Part shown: positions 1-8,710 of the stretch, one piece after another
Layout: each line of letters starts with the position of its first letter
How positions within the stretch are numbered: the stretch's first letter is position 1
Assembly: GCA_003670925.1 (NCBI GenBank)
Contig: QWQG01000086.1
Span: forward strand, 1-43,129
Direction: 5' to 3'
Source of the DNA: Planctomycetota bacterium
Lineage (GTDB): Bacteria > Planctomycetota > Planctomycetia > Planctomycetales > Planctomycetaceae
DNA length: 43,129 nt
The notes under the pieces: generated by a model
Database searches by the model: none
Seen by the model: the letters and a program-made list of their open reading frames with translations, nothing else
What the model was told of the DNA's origin: nothing
Made by a program: the position numbers and the translations under genes

Positions 1-40
1 AATTCAGCTACAGTAAATGCATTTCTGCCGCTCGCCTTTT
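1..40. repeat. Partial copy of the AATTCAGCTAC palindromic repeat family, cut by the window edge
   Basis: The first 11 bases (AATTCAGCTAC) are the outer end of the arm found complete at 28340-28394 and 39790-39845. The bases after it (TTTCTGCCGCTCGCC) also match the flank of the single arm at 26257-26300 (TTTCTGCCGCTCACC) at nearly the same distance. The repeat family therefore has a second conserved module beyond the palindrome. It lies just downstream of the thermonuclease-like gene. Confidence 0.6.
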
Positions 41-55
41 CACACCACATGTCAC

Positions 56-592
56 TCACTTTCGCTTTGGTGCCCACAACCCGATCTTCCGAATTCTAGC
101 TTCGCTTTCTGCCTGACGAAGAGCCGGCTCCAGATCGACCGGTAATCCAAAAGCGGCCAGCAACTTGACGCGACCTGCCAGCAACATCTGTTGATTCACC
201 AATGTGCCGTCTGGTTCAAAGACCCATGCCAACGTTCGTCCATAGCGATCCGTTTTTGGATAGTCGATTCGCAATTCCACTTCCCGGCCTTCGATCTGAG
301 TTCTTAACCAGTTCGTGGCTTCGACCGCAAAAGGCTCCGGTAACTTGCCACGGAATCCTGCTTCCGGTGCGTCAATCCCCAGCATCCGAACATGTCGCTC
401 GTCGTCCAGAACAAACGTGTCGCCATCGATCACATGCTGCACGACGGCTTTTGAACGTGGTTTTCCGTCGCTTGCCAGTTCGGGCCTGAACACAGCGATT
501 CGCACCACGGCCAGCACCACAAAGATCAGCATGGCCGCGGTGGCGGGCGTGAGCGGACGGCGAGTTCGCGGCTTCTGATCCTTTGCGCCCAT
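56..592 (-). CDS. Thermonuclease (SNase-like) family protein, membrane-anchored or exported
   Basis: A 178-residue protein with one N-terminal hydrophobic segment (about residues 18-35, after a basic RTRR stretch), followed by a staphylococcal-nuclease-like OB-fold domain. The visible signature is VIDGDTFVLDD (metal site), then HVRMLGIDAPE, which carries the equivalents of the catalytic Arg and the acidic residues. YGRTLAWVF carries the second catalytic Arg. Members of this family cleave DNA or RNA phosphodiester bonds using Ca2+; with this N-terminus it probably acts outside the cytoplasmic membrane. It is the last gene of the minus-strand series that starts at sufR. A 209-bp gap containing an inverted-repeat element separates it from trpB, so co-transcription is uncertain. 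The ATG at 592 has a GGAGG stretch somewhat far upstream. Confidence 0.88.
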   Translation of the reverse strand: MGAKDQKPRTRRPLTPATAAMLIFVVLAVVRIAVFRPELASDGKPRSKAVVQHVIDGDTFVLDDERHVRMLGIDAPEAGFRGKLPEPFAVEATNWLRTQIEGREVELRIDYPKTDRYGRTLAWVFEPDGTLVNQQMLLAGRVKLLAAFGLPVDLEPALRQAESEARIRKIGLWAPKRK

Positions 593-630
593 GATTCAGT
601 AACATCCTCCGGCTCGTGGACGAGAAATGT

Positions 631-773
631 AACCGTTCACGCCTCAGAGCGAAACCTGCACAAAGAACCACAGATAAACACAAATTTACGCAGATAGAAA
701 TCAACAATCAATCGGTGTTCATCCGTGTCCATCTGTGGTGTAAACTGTCATTCTCAAAATGTCGTGAACGGTT
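631..773. repeat. Nested inverted-repeat element between trpB and the thermonuclease gene
   Basis: An outer perfect 11-bp inverted repeat (AACCGTTCACG at 631-641, CGTGAACGGTT at 763-773) encloses an inner imperfect one (ACCACAGATAAACAC at 667-681, GTGTCCATCTGTGGT at 725-739). No coding frame is evident. The nested palindromes look like a small non-autonomous intergenic element. A half-like match, CACCACAGAGAACACAAAT, occurs near 8667. Confidence 0.7.
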
Positions 774-801
774 CCCTAGAAAAAGACAGCCGCCGCCTCG
801 G

Positions 802-2049
802 TTACATTTCTTGATTAGTCAACCTCGCCACTTCGTTGACATCTTTGTCGCCGCGACCGGATAGACAAACGACGATCACGTCTTTCGCACTGCGCTGCGC
901 AGCAGACTTCATCGCGTAAGCAATCGCATGAGACGTCTCAATCGCCGGGAGAATGCCTTCTGTTTTTGCCATCGTGCTGAACGCACTCAGTGCCTCATCG
1001 TCCAGAATATTGACGTAATTCACACGGCCTGTGTCTTTCCAGTAACTGTGTTCCGGGCCGACACCCGGATAATCCAGTCCGGCAGAAATTGAATGCACAT
1101 CGGACGTCTGGCCATCAGGATTTTGTAAGACGTAACTGTAACTTCCGTGCAGAATTCCGGGCTGCCCGTGAGTCAGTGTACTCGCGTGGTCCCCCGGATT
1201 TGATCCGCGGCCGCCCGCTTCCACTCCCGTCAGCTCGACACCGACATCATCGACAAACGGATAAAACATCCCTGCCGAATTTGAACCGCCACCGACACAG
1301 GCAATCACTTCATCTGGAAGTCGCCCAACCTGATCCAGACACTGTTCCCTTGCTTCACGTCCGATGATCGACTGAAAATCCCGAACCATCATGGGAAATG
1401 GATGCGGCCCTACGACACTGCCAATGATGTAGTGTGTATCGCGGACAGACGACATCCAGTCGCGCATTGCCTCATTGATCGCATCCCGCAAAGTACGTGA
1501 TCCTGTTGTCACGGGGCGAACTTCAGCGCCCATCGTACGCATGATGAACACATTCAGCTTCTGACGCCGCACATCTTCTTCACCCATGTAGATCACGCAG
1601 GGAAGTCCAAACCTTGCGCACGCAGTCGCAGTTGCCACACCATGCTGACCGGCTCCGGTCTCAGCAATGACGCGAGTCTTGCCCATCCGCAGCGTCAATA
1701 AGACCTGCCCCATCGTATTGTTGATCTTGTGCGCACCGGTGTGGTTGAGATCTTCGCGCTTAAAATAGATTTGCGCCCCGCCACATTTCTCCGTGAGCCG
1801 TTCCGCAAAGTAGAGCGGATTAGGACGACCCACGAAATGTTTCAGCAGATCCCGCAACTGCCGATCAAAATCTGGATCCTGCTGGGCATCCCGATAGGCT
1901 GCCGTGAGTTGGTCCAACGCGAACATGAGCGTTTCAGGTACATACCTTCGACCATACTCACCAAACCGTCCACGTTCATCCGGGACGGCACTCACGGGTG
2001 CACCACTGACAAACTGTGATTGTGATCCAGAAACCGGGGACATCGACAT
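802..2049 (-). CDS. trpB: Tryptophan synthase beta chain
   Basis: A 415-residue PLP enzyme of normal TrpB length that condenses indole with L-serine in the last step of tryptophan synthesis. The PLP lysine is K108 in HTGAHKINN. The phosphate-binding loop [10 protein letters not shown] and the C-terminal CLSGRGDKD, whose serine contacts the pyridine nitrogen of PLP, are all present. The N-terminus [16 protein letters not shown] is typical of the alpha-partnered TrpB1 class rather than the longer TrpB2. No trpA or other trp gene lies in the window, so the alpha subunit must be encoded elsewhere. The gene follows sufD with a 113-bp gap on the same strand. Two in-frame ATGs (2049 and 2043) are possible starts; the first was taken. 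Confidence 0.97.
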   Translation of the reverse strand: MSMSPVSGSQSQFVSGAPVSAVPDERGRFGEYGRRYVPETLMFALDQLTAAYRDAQQDPDFDRQLRDLLKHFVGRPNPLYFAERLTEKCGGAQIYFKREDLNHTGAHKINNTMGQVLLTLRMGKTRVIAETGAGQHGVATATACARFGLPCVIYMGEEDVRRQKLNVFIMRTMGAEVRPVTTGSRTLRDAINEAMRDWMSSVRDTHYIIGSVVGPHPFPMMVRDFQSIIGREAREQCLDQVGRLPDEVIACVGGGSNSAGMFYPFVDDVGVELTGVEAGGRGSNPGDHASTLTHGQPGILHGSYSYVLQNPDGQTSDVHSISAGLDYPGVGPEHSYWKDTGRVNYVNILDDEALSAFSTMAKTEGILPAIETSHAIAYAMKSAAQRSAKDVIVVCLSGRGDKDVNEVARLTNQEM

Positions 2050-2162
2050 GAATCTTCAGCCTTACCAAGGCGCTACGGTCAGGGCAACCTGATGGGAGAA
2101 CCCACGAACAATCTCTCGCACTATAGCAATCGTCTCCCGCCTGGCCAACGGCCCGAATACAT

Positions 2163-3494
2163 TCACACGGCGACTGCTTCAATTCCTAGTTTGCCTTGGA
2201 CGGTGCGACTGAGTGTCTCGCGGACAACTTCGACCGGGATCCGGTCGTAGACCTGCTGGAAGAATCCCTCCACAATCATGTGCATAGCTTCTTTCCGAGA
2301 AATCCCGCGACTCATGCAGTAGAAAATTTGGTCCTCATCTACGCGGCCTGTCGTTGCACCGTGAGTACATCGAACATCGTCGGCTTCAATCTCGAGGCCG
2401 GGAATCGAATCGCAGCGTGCGTGGTCACTCAGCATCAACGCATCACTGCGCTGATAACCGTCCGTCTGCTGCGCGGCGGCATCAACTTTTATCATGCCGC
2501 GCCAAATGACACGAGCATCATCCCGCAGCACTTCTTTGTACAGCAGATCGCTGTGCGTTCCCTGCGCTTGATGATGCTGTTGGGTGTAATAACTGATCTT
2601 CTGCCGATCACTGGCAAACGTGACGCCGTTCACTTCGGCAGTGGCAGCGCGACCGTTCAGATTGATGTCTTGATGAATGTGGGACAATTTGCTGCCCAGA
2701 CCGACGACCGTCCATTGCAAAGAAGCGTTGCTGCCTACGACACCCGCCTGATGGGCAAAGTGCCAAGAATTCTGATTCCAATTCTGCAATTGCACATATC
2801 GTAAATTCGCATTTTTCCCCACGATCAGTTCCACACAGCCAACATGCAGACCAGCGATGCTCTCGGAAGCGGAAGAGGTCTCTTCCAACAGCGTCGCACT
2901 GGCTCCGTCCTCAAGGACGATCAGGGTGTGGCTGAATTCCGCGACCCCATTGCGACTGTGAGCGATTAGGCTGTGCATCGGCAGTGCCACTTCCACGTTC
3001 CGTGGCACAAACAGAAGTGTCCCCCCAGTCCAAAACGCTGCATGCCATGCCGAGAATCTATCTGAATCTGGTCGCACAGCTTGCGTCATGAAGTAGGGTT
3101 CGAGCAATTCGCGATGGCTCGTCAGCAACGTCTGCAATTCCCCGAATAGCACTCCCTGCGATTGGATTTCATCCGACACTTGTGAAAAAGTTGACTGCCC
3201 GTTGACATGGGCGATTGACCCACCAAATTCCGTCTTATCACTCAACAGCGTGGCGATCGCGGTGGAATCTGCTGGCTCGGCAGTGGGCCGAAACTTGCCT
3301 GCATTGAAAACCCGCAAATCCACCCGTTTGAATTCCTCCGGATCCAAGTCGACTTGGAGCAAATTTTGATATGTCTCAAACGCGGCGCGGCGCGCTGCTG
3401 TGATCCAAGTGGGTTCGCTGCGTGTTGCAAGGAACGCCTCAAAGGTGGCGGAATCAAAACCAATGCGGCGCGTATCGACGGTGGCTATAGACAT
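2163..3494 (-). CDS. sufD: Fe-S cluster assembly protein SufD
   Basis: A 443-residue SufBD-superfamily scaffold subunit. With SufB and SufC it forms the SufBC2D complex that builds and hands on Fe-S clusters in the cytoplasm. The N-terminal helical part is variable. The C-terminal two-thirds is the beta-helix core, ending in VRCTHGATTGRVDEDQIFYCMSRGI and the C-terminal helical part (KEAMHMIVEGFFQQV) that contacts SufC. The His in CTHGAT corresponds to the conserved SufD histidine. It differs from the SufB paralogue upstream by shorter length and by this CTHGAT signature. It follows sufB by 111 bp on the same strand. The ATG at 3494 has only a weak ribosome site (CCAGAC). Confidence 0.95.
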   Translation of the reverse strand: MSIATVDTRRIGFDSATFEAFLATRSEPTWITAARRAAFETYQNLLQVDLDPEEFKRVDLRVFNAGKFRPTAEPADSTAIATLLSDKTEFGGSIAHVNGQSTFSQVSDEIQSQGVLFGELQTLLTSHRELLEPYFMTQAVRPDSDRFSAWHAAFWTGGTLLFVPRNVEVALPMHSLIAHSRNGVAEFSHTLIVLEDGASATLLEETSSASESIAGLHVGCVELIVGKNANLRYVQLQNWNQNSWHFAHQAGVVGSNASLQWTVVGLGSKLSHIHQDINLNGRAATAEVNGVTFASDRQKISYYTQQHHQAQGTHSDLLYKEVLRDDARVIWRGMIKVDAAAQQTDGYQRSDALMLSDHARCDSIPGLEIEADDVRCTHGATTGRVDEDQIFYCMSRGISRKEAMHMIVEGFFQQVYDRIPVEVVRETLSRTVQGKLGIEAVAV

Positions 3495-3605
3495 GTCTGG
3501 AAAAACTTCTGATGGAGGATGAGCCGAACGGTGCCATCCGTGAGTTTTAAGTGGGCAAATATGCTGGTCGGAATCTCAATCGACGGCGAGACTGTGCGAC
3601 GATAA

Positions 3606-5036
3606 TTACCCGACGCTACCTTCCATCTGCAGTTCGATCAAACGATTCATTTCCACTGCGTATTCCATCGGCAGTTCTTTGACGAGTGGTTCGATAAAGC
3701 CCGTCACAATCATGGCGGAGGCTTCGGCTTCAGTCAGACCGCGACTCATCAGATAGAAGAGTTGTTCTTCGCCAATTTTTGATACGCTGGCTTCGTGCTC
3801 AATCGCGACGTCCTGTTCTTCGACTTCAATGTATGGATAGGTATCGCTCCGGCTGGCAGGGTCCAGAATCAACGCGTCACAGACAACGTTTGAACGACAG
3901 TTCTTCGCGTTTTTATGAATCTTGACCAGACCGCGATAGCTTGAACGCCCACCACCGCGAGAAATGCTCTTGCTGATAATCCGACTGGACGTGTTGGGTG
4001 CACAGTGAACCATCTTGGCTCCTGCGTCCTGATGCTGTCCCGGCCCGGCAAACGCAATCGACAGAGTTTCACCACGAGCTCCAGGTTCCATCAGCCAAAT
4101 TGCGGGATACTTCATGGTCAGCTTGGAACCGAGATTTCCGTCGATCCATTCCATCAACGAATCACCATAAGCCATCGCACGCTTTGTCACCAAGTTATAC
4201 ACGTTGCTCGACCAATTCTGGATCGTGGTGTACCGGCAACGCGCGCCGCGCTTGACGACGATTTCAACCACCGCTGAATGCAGGCTGTTACTACTGTAGG
4301 TTGGGGCCGTGCAGCCTTCGACGTAGTGCACGGAGGCACCTTCATCGACGATAATCAGGGTGCGTTCAAACTGACCCATGTTCTGGCTGTTAATTCGGAA
4401 ATATGCCTGCAGCGGAAACTCAATTTTCACGCCTTTCGGAATGTAAATGAACGAACCGCCGGACCAGACTGCTGAATTCAATGCGGCAAATTTATTGTCG
4501 CCGGGTGGGATGATCGTTGCAAAATATTCACGAAACAACTCAGGATGATCGCGCAACGCGGAATCGGTATCCGTGAAAATCACACCTTGCTTTGCCAAGT
4601 CTTCCTGCAAGCTGCCATAGACAACTTCAGAATCGTACTGAGCCTTAACCCCGGAGAGATACTTCTTTTCGGCTTCCGGAATTCCCAAGCGATCGTATGT
4701 GCGCCGGATGTCTTCCGGAACATCATCCCACGATGTTTCCTGTTCATTCGCAGCTTTCATGTAGTAGAAAATGTCTTGGAAATTTAGGTCGCTCATGTCG
4801 CCACCCCAATTCGGCATCGGGCGTGATTCAAAAATGGCGAGTGAATCTAGGCGGAAGTTCGTCATCCACTCCGGTTCACCCTTCATTTCCGAAATCTGGC
4901 GGACAATCTGTGGGTCTAGCCCTTTGCGACTCTTGAACGCATAGTTGTCCATCGAGTCATGGAATCCGTACTTGTACGAACCAAACTCAACGTCTGACTT
5001 CTTGGCATCAGGCTTTACTGGAGCATCTGTTGACAT
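3606..5036 (-). CDS. sufB: Fe-S cluster assembly protein SufB
   Basis: The 476-residue SufB scaffold has the typical family length when started at the ATG at 5036 ([13 protein letters not shown]). Hallmarks are GSYKYGFHD near the N-terminus, [27 protein letters not shown]-like and [10 protein letters not shown] segments of the beta-helix, and the C-terminal [20 protein letters not shown], followed by the SufC-contacting helix. The frame stays open upstream to 5252, but that extension would overlap sufC by 134 bp and add a basic, unfamiliar 72-residue leader, so it is rejected. The gap to sufC is 82 bp and holds a run of eight A (5045-5052 region) just before the start. Role: nascent Fe-S cluster scaffold of SufBC2D. 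Confidence 0.95.
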   Translation of the reverse strand: MSTDAPVKPDAKKSDVEFGSYKYGFHDSMDNYAFKSRKGLDPQIVRQISEMKGEPEWMTNFRLDSLAIFESRPMPNWGGDMSDLNFQDIFYYMKAANEQETSWDDVPEDIRRTYDRLGIPEAEKKYLSGVKAQYDSEVVYGSLQEDLAKQGVIFTDTDSALRDHPELFREYFATIIPPGDNKFAALNSAVWSGGSFIYIPKGVKIEFPLQAYFRINSQNMGQFERTLIIVDEGASVHYVEGCTAPTYSSNSLHSAVVEIVVKRGARCRYTTIQNWSSNVYNLVTKRAMAYGDSLMEWIDGNLGSKLTMKYPAIWLMEPGARGETLSIAFAGPGQHQDAGAKMVHCAPNTSSRIISKSISRGGGRSSYRGLVKIHKNAKNCRSNVVCDALILDPASRSDTYPYIEVEEQDVAIEHEASVSKIGEEQLFYLMSRGLTEAEASAMIVTGFIEPLVKELPMEYAVEMNRLIELQMEGSVG

Positions 5037-5118
5037 GACTGACTCACTTTTTTTTGCTGACACTAACTTAAGAACTTGGATGATCGCGGGGACGGCGTTC
5101 AGACTGTTCGGCATTCGC

Positions 5119-5928
5119 TTACGAAGCAACCGCTGCCGCTTCCGCTTTTGTATTTTCCGCTTCGGGATGTCGCGCTCGCACGGTGGCATATCCGTTGGCG
5201 TGCAGATCATGTGCCAACGCTGCGTCACCGATCTCAACGATGCGCCCACCAAGCATGACGTGGGTAAACTGCGGGGGATTAAATTCTAGTAACCGTTTGT
5301 GATGCGTGATAATCAGCACGCCCATGAGCGGCCCAGCAAGCTTCGCAAGCCCTTCACTGACAACGCGCACAGCATCACTGTCCAGCCCACTGTCTGTCTC
5401 GTCAAGAATCGCAAATCGCGGCTGAAGCATTGCCAATTGCAGGATTTCCATCCGCTTCTTTTCGCCACCAGAAAATCCATCGTTCAGGTAGCGCCGCGCG
5501 AACTCGTGGTCCATCCCCAATTCTGTCATGCGTTCGCGAATTTCCTTGCGAAACTCCCGCATCCCAATCAGTCCTTCTCCTTCTTTGCGCTCAGGATTGC
5601 GGACATTCGATACCGCGTGGCGCAGAAAATCGGCAACCTTCACGCCGGGAATCACAACGGGATATTGAAACGCAAGGAACATCCCCAGACGAGCTCGTTC
5701 GTCAGCTTCCATTGCGGTGACGTTTACGCCATCGATCTCAATGCTGCCTGCCGTGACGTTGTAGTTTGGGTGGCCAGCCAATGCGTAGGCCAGCGTACTC
5801 TTGCCAGAACCGTTCGGCCCCATCAGAGCGTGAACTTCGCCTTGGCGAATCTCCATGTTAACGCCGTTCAGAATTGGTGTCTCTCCAACCGAGACGTGCA
5901 GGTCAGAGATTTTCAATACACTGGTCAT
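5119..5928 (-). CDS. sufC: Fe-S cluster assembly ATPase SufC
   Basis: A 269-residue ABC-type ATPase that powers the SufBC2D scaffold. It is cytoplasmic and not a transporter. Walker A is GPNGSGKST (37-45), the ABC signature is FSGGEKKR (152-159), Walker B is RFAILDE (171-177), the D-loop is SGLD, and the H-loop histidine lies in IITHHKRLL. SufC-specific traits are the [14 protein letters not shown]-loop region and the DETDSGLD sequence. The C-terminal 20 residues ([14 protein letters not shown]) are an unstructured, family-variable tail. A GAGGAA ribosome site lies 11 bases before the ATG at 5928. It is followed by sufB (82-bp gap) and preceded by nuoB (132-bp gap). Confidence 0.97.
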   Translation of the reverse strand: MTSVLKISDLHVSVGETPILNGVNMEIRQGEVHALMGPNGSGKSTLAYALAGHPNYNVTAGSIEIDGVNVTAMEADERARLGMFLAFQYPVVIPGVKVADFLRHAVSNVRNPERKEGEGLIGMREFRKEIRERMTELGMDHEFARRYLNDGFSGGEKKRMEILQLAMLQPRFAILDETDSGLDSDAVRVVSEGLAKLAGPLMGVLIITHHKRLLEFNPPQFTHVMLGGRIVEIGDAALAHDLHANGYATVRARHPEAENTKAEAAAVAS

Positions 5929-6060
5929 TGCGTTCGCACTTCCTCACAGACAAAAAAGCGGGGGCTAACTCTTGAGCCTGAGCGCTGGGAAAAATGTTCA
6001 ACGAAATTCTGTCACGCTTATCTAGATTGATCATACCCGCAGGCGTCATGCCCGCTTTTA

Positions 6061-6597
6061 TTAGACATTCAGAGCCGAATAACCCGAATGATGGGGGACC
6101 GGCAATGCCGTTTCACCCCGCGTCACCTTGCGGGCCTTAATCTTGTCTTGGATTCTCATCAGGCCTTCCAGCAGAGCCTCCGGCCGCGGAGGACATCCGG
6201 GAATATAAACATCCACAGGAACGACAAGGTCTACGCCCTTCACAACGTGATAACCGTGTTTGAAATACGGACCCCCGCCGACCGTGCAAGCCCCCATCGC
6301 GATCACATATTTTGGGTCCGGCATTTGTTCATAGAGACGACGGACACGACTGGCCATCTTGAAGGTCACAGTCCCCGCCACAATCATGAGGTCAGCCTGA
6401 CGAGGAGTCGCGCGAAACGCGCCTGCACCGAAACGGTCAAGGTCGTACTTACTCGCCCCAGCTGCCATCATTTCAATTGCGCAACATGCGAGACCGAATG
6501 TCATCGGCCAGATGCTTGATTGCTGACCCCAATTCAAGGCCTGCTCCATCGTGGTCGTAATCATGTTTTCTTCGAATCGACCTTCAATCCATGTCAT
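6061..6597 (-). CDS. nuoB: NADH-quinone oxidoreductase subunit B (NuoB/NuoB-like)
   Basis: A 178-residue protein of normal NuoB length. In complex I this subunit carries cluster N2, the last 4Fe-4S centre before quinone. All four cluster cysteines are visible: the tandem pair in [10 protein letters not shown] (C38, C39), [10 protein letters not shown] (C104) and [10 protein letters not shown] (C135). The segments [10 protein letters not shown] and [17 protein letters not shown] are conserved. No other nuo gene is in the window; the gene sits alone between the predicted Fe-S regulator sufR and sufC. It may serve complex I from a dispersed locus, or be an extra NuoB-like subunit. AGAGG lies 9 bases before the ATG at 6597. 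Confidence 0.94.
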   Translation of the reverse strand: MTWIEGRFEENMITTTMEQALNWGQQSSIWPMTFGLACCAIEMMAAGASKYDLDRFGAGAFRATPRQADLMIVAGTVTFKMASRVRRLYEQMPDPKYVIAMGACTVGGGPYFKHGYHVVKGVDLVVPVDVYIPGCPPRPEALLEGLMRIQDKIKARKVTRGETALPVPHHSGYSALNV

Positions 6598-6714
6598 GTC
6601 GCGAAACCTCTTGTATGAAACTGGCTTTCAACACCAAAAAACACTGACTCACACACCCGAAATTGCCTCGCCATCGGCTCTGCAGCCCGGACTCTATCAG
6701 CATGTTTTTGTCTT

Positions 6715-7383
6715 TCAATCGCCGCCGGAACTTTCCAAACTCTGACCAGCCATCACGGGCACTTCCAAAACCTGAAATTCGCAACACCCGTGACCGTCGC
6801 GACAGCGTGACCGAAACTGCACGGGAGCTCCCAATACTTGTTCCAGAACCCGCCGCTCCACCTGACAAATTGCCTCGTCCACATCTGCCAGCATCGGGAA
6901 CGGACATGAAGTCTCCCGCAGAATCCGCAACCCGCCAGAATGATCACTTTCCATGTTGAAGCCGCTGGACTTCATCTCATCAGCCAACTGATCTAACCGC
7001 TCATCGAGCGACTCACAGCCACTCAGTTGCTTGCGAAAACGTTCCGCCAACGCATTCTGAACCCGACCCATCAGTGATTCGCGCACACTGGTGTCTTCAT
7101 AACCCGCAATTGCCTCCCATAAAACCACCGCTAACTCGCGGTAATTTTCACCCAATTCGTGAAGTCCTTCCGGCGTCACATGGTACAGATGTCTAGGCCT
7201 TCCCCTTAATTGGCCTTGCAGTTCAGATGCCACAAAACCAGCCGACTCGAGACGCGCGATCCGCTGCCGAATGGCGTTTCGTGTTACACCCAACACTTCG
7301 CAGAGCTTTTGCACATCACCACTTGCCGCTTGGTGGAGGTGCTCAAGAATCTCGCGATCCCGTGCATCAAGTGGTGAAGACAT
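6715..7383 (-). CDS. sufR: SufR-type iron-sulfur-dependent transcriptional regulator
   Basis: A 222-residue DeoR/ArsR-like winged-helix regulator. The N-terminal helix-turn-helix (about 8-50) includes VLGVTRNAIRQRIARLESAG, followed by GRPRHLYHVTPEG, the wing typical of SufR. The C-terminal half carries cysteines arranged C160-X12-C173, then C194 and C200/C201 (SRCRDGHGCCEF), which are suited to hold an Fe-S cluster. In cyanobacteria SufR represses the suf operon when its cluster is present. Its position upstream of nuoB-sufCBD on the same strand supports that role here. Start at ATG 7383 with GGAG 8 bases upstream. Its own promoter overlaps an inverted repeat, which suggests autoregulation. 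Confidence 0.88.
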   Translation of the reverse strand: MSSPLDARDREILEHLHQAASGDVQKLCEVLGVTRNAIRQRIARLESAGFVASELQGQLRGRPRHLYHVTPEGLHELGENYRELAVVLWEAIAGYEDTSVRESLMGRVQNALAERFRKQLSGCESLDERLDQLADEMKSSGFNMESDHSGGLRILRETSCPFPMLADVDEAICQVERRVLEQVLGAPVQFRSRCRDGHGCCEFQVLEVPVMAGQSLESSGGD

Positions 7384-7459
7384 CTAAAAAACTCCGGAAA
7401 TTGCCTACTGGCTTGCTCCTCGCGATCGCGGGCATGTTTCTTCATCCCTAATCCCGCTG

Positions 7460-7487
7460 ATCATAGGTAGAATTTTAATTTTGGCAA
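7460..7487 (-). promoter_or_regulatory. Predicted sigma70-type promoter of sufR
   Basis: On the minus strand, TTGCCA (7487-7482) and TATGAT (7465-7460) are separated by 16 bp, a close match to -35/-10 consensus. The predicted transcription start falls near 7452, about 70 bases before the sufR start codon. The -35 hexamer is part of the dyad at 7481-7500. Confidence 0.55.
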
Positions 7488-7500
7488 TTAACGATGCCAA
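7481..7500. promoter_or_regulatory. Candidate SufR operator: TTGGCA-N8-TGCCAA dyad
   Basis: A perfect 6-bp inverted repeat with an 8-bp spacer overlaps the predicted -35 box of sufR. The right half-site (CGATGCCAAT, 7492-7501) is repeated exactly at 7530-7539. The size and position fit an operator for a dimeric winged-helix repressor. Assignment to SufR is inferred from position only; the sequence does not match the cyanobacterial CAAC-N6-GTTG site. Confidence 0.5.
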
Positions 7501-7551
7501 TAATGCCTGAAATTGAGAGAGCCCAATTTCGATGCCAATTTCGGCACACTG

Positions 7552-7573
7552 AATGTTGAGGAAATGCAACATT
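7552..7573. promoter_or_regulatory. Second dyad, AATGTTG-N8-CAACATT
   Basis: A perfect 7-bp inverted repeat has the same 8-bp spacing as the dyad at 7481-7500. It lies in the gap between the diverging genes sufR and the STAS-like gene. A further CAACATT half-site occurs at 7601-7607. It may be a second regulator site acting on either gene. The rest of the 7384-7791 gap shows nothing else recognisable. Confidence 0.4.
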
Positions 7574-7791
7574 TCGCACCTTGAGATAGTGGAGTAATCA
7601 CAACATTCCAGCCACAGGCGGTGCTCAGGCTTCAGCGTTCTTTTTGCGCAAGTTACTTGCTCAGAGACACTTACGCCAATGTTAGGTTGAGGGTTGGCAA
7701 ATCGTCTTGGTTCGGTTCACGCTTTGCATCGTGCTTTGAGTTCCCGTATTCACGATGCACTATGGCCGCCTAAGATTGGAAGTAAGCCAAG

Positions 7792-8286
7792 ATGGTTTCA
7801 CAAAAAAAACAACGTTTAACTGTCTGTATCGAGGAAGATTTGGCGATCGTATCGCTGGACAGGATGGAAATCTGGGACGGAGCAGATTTGGCACTCATTC
7901 GCGAAACACTTACCAGTCTCATCGAACAGGATGGGTACCGTGCGATTGGGATTAATCTGTCGGCGGTGAAGTACATTCCGAGTGGTTTTTTTGGCATGCT
8001 GTTTGAATGGTATGAGCAGGGCTTAAAAGTTTGCTTGTATGACCCTCAAGTGAATGTGGCCCAAATGCTCTGGTTTCGCATGTTCTTCATCAGCGAAGAT
8101 CATGGTTCCTATATCCTCAACGATCACGAAATGCGTGGCAATTCGCCTAGCGAGCAGGTCGCCTACCGGCGACGGGAATTCATGTCCCAAGACGAATCGA
8201 ATGATGATGATGATGATGATGATGTAGAAGTTGAAGTCGAAGTACATCGCAAATCTGCGCACTACGCCGTTCGTGGGCAGGTATGA
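7792..8286 (+). CDS. STAS-like domain protein with acidic repeat tail
   Basis: A 164-residue protein. Residues about 8-110 read like a STAS/anti-sigma-antagonist fold: a beta strand (LAIVSLDR), a helix (DLALIRETLTSLIEQDG), then INLSAVKYIPSGFFGMLFEW, the place where antagonists carry the phosphorylatable Ser/Thr (here S and G), and KVCLYDPQ. Such proteins work in partner-switching regulation or as simple regulatory domains. Residues about 130-155 are a low-complexity acidic stretch encoded by seven GAT codons (8203-8223) and then alternating Glu-Val. It starts at an ATG with GGAAG 9 bases upstream and is divergent from sufR. The STAS assignment rests on pattern only. Confidence 0.6.
   Translation: MVSQKKQRLTVCIEEDLAIVSLDRMEIWDGADLALIRETLTSLIEQDGYRAIGINLSAVKYIPSGFFGMLFEWYEQGLKVCLYDPQVNVAQMLWFRMFFISEDHGSYILNDHEMRGNSPSEQVAYRRREFMSQDESNDDDDDDDVEVEVEVHRKSAHYAVRGQV
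8203..8223 (+). repeat. (GAT)7 microsatellite inside the STAS-like gene
   Basis: Seven tandem GAT units encode seven aspartates, followed by a GAAGTN-type repeat that encodes EVEVEV. Changes in copy number would lengthen or shorten the acidic tail without a frameshift. Confidence 0.9.
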
Positions 8287-8710
8287 TTGTATTTCCGGCG
8301 CGATCAACTTCTCCGAGTCTGCGTCTATTGGTGAATTCGCCTCGAATCGACAAAATAAAAATCATTTTGTGGGCGTCGAGCCCGTGAAATGGATGCGTTT
8401 ACTGCCGTGCGAGCAGGTCATACGACAAAAAGGAAGCTTTAAGATCTCCCCCAAGATTTCAAGGTACGCCAAGAAATCCCCAAACTTGTGAACGTGAAAT
8501 CTAATTCATTAACGACAGGTTCAGTCTTGGGAGATGAATTGTGTGGCGAGGGCGAGTCGCTGAAACAGCGTCACTCACGTGGAACAACTTCCGTCGATGG
8601 CTTGCCGAACTCAGGGGGTTGGCGTTAGATTTCGTCAATTGAGGTGGTTTACTGGCTCTAGTGAAGCACCACAGAGAACACAAATGACAAAGGGCAGGAG
8701 GCCGTTTCTT
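8287..8710. other. Intergenic gap without a recognised gene
   Basis: A 424-bp stretch between two plus-strand genes. Short open frames here have no recognisable features. A small hairpin (CGCTG-AAA-CAGCG) lies at 8558-8570, and CACCACAGAGAACACAAAT near 8667 resembles one arm of the element at 631-773. The ribosome site of the next gene is at its end (GGAGG, 8697-8701). Confidence 0.5.

Noticed and set aside
5037-5252. Longer sufB reading frame starting at 5252
   Set aside because: It would overlap sufC by 134 bases and add a basic leader unlike SufB. The ATG at 5036 gives the normal family length.
6038-6060. Possible hairpin terminator after nuoB (GCGGGC ... GCCTGC)
   Set aside because: The stem is short and imperfect and is not followed by a T-run on the minus strand.
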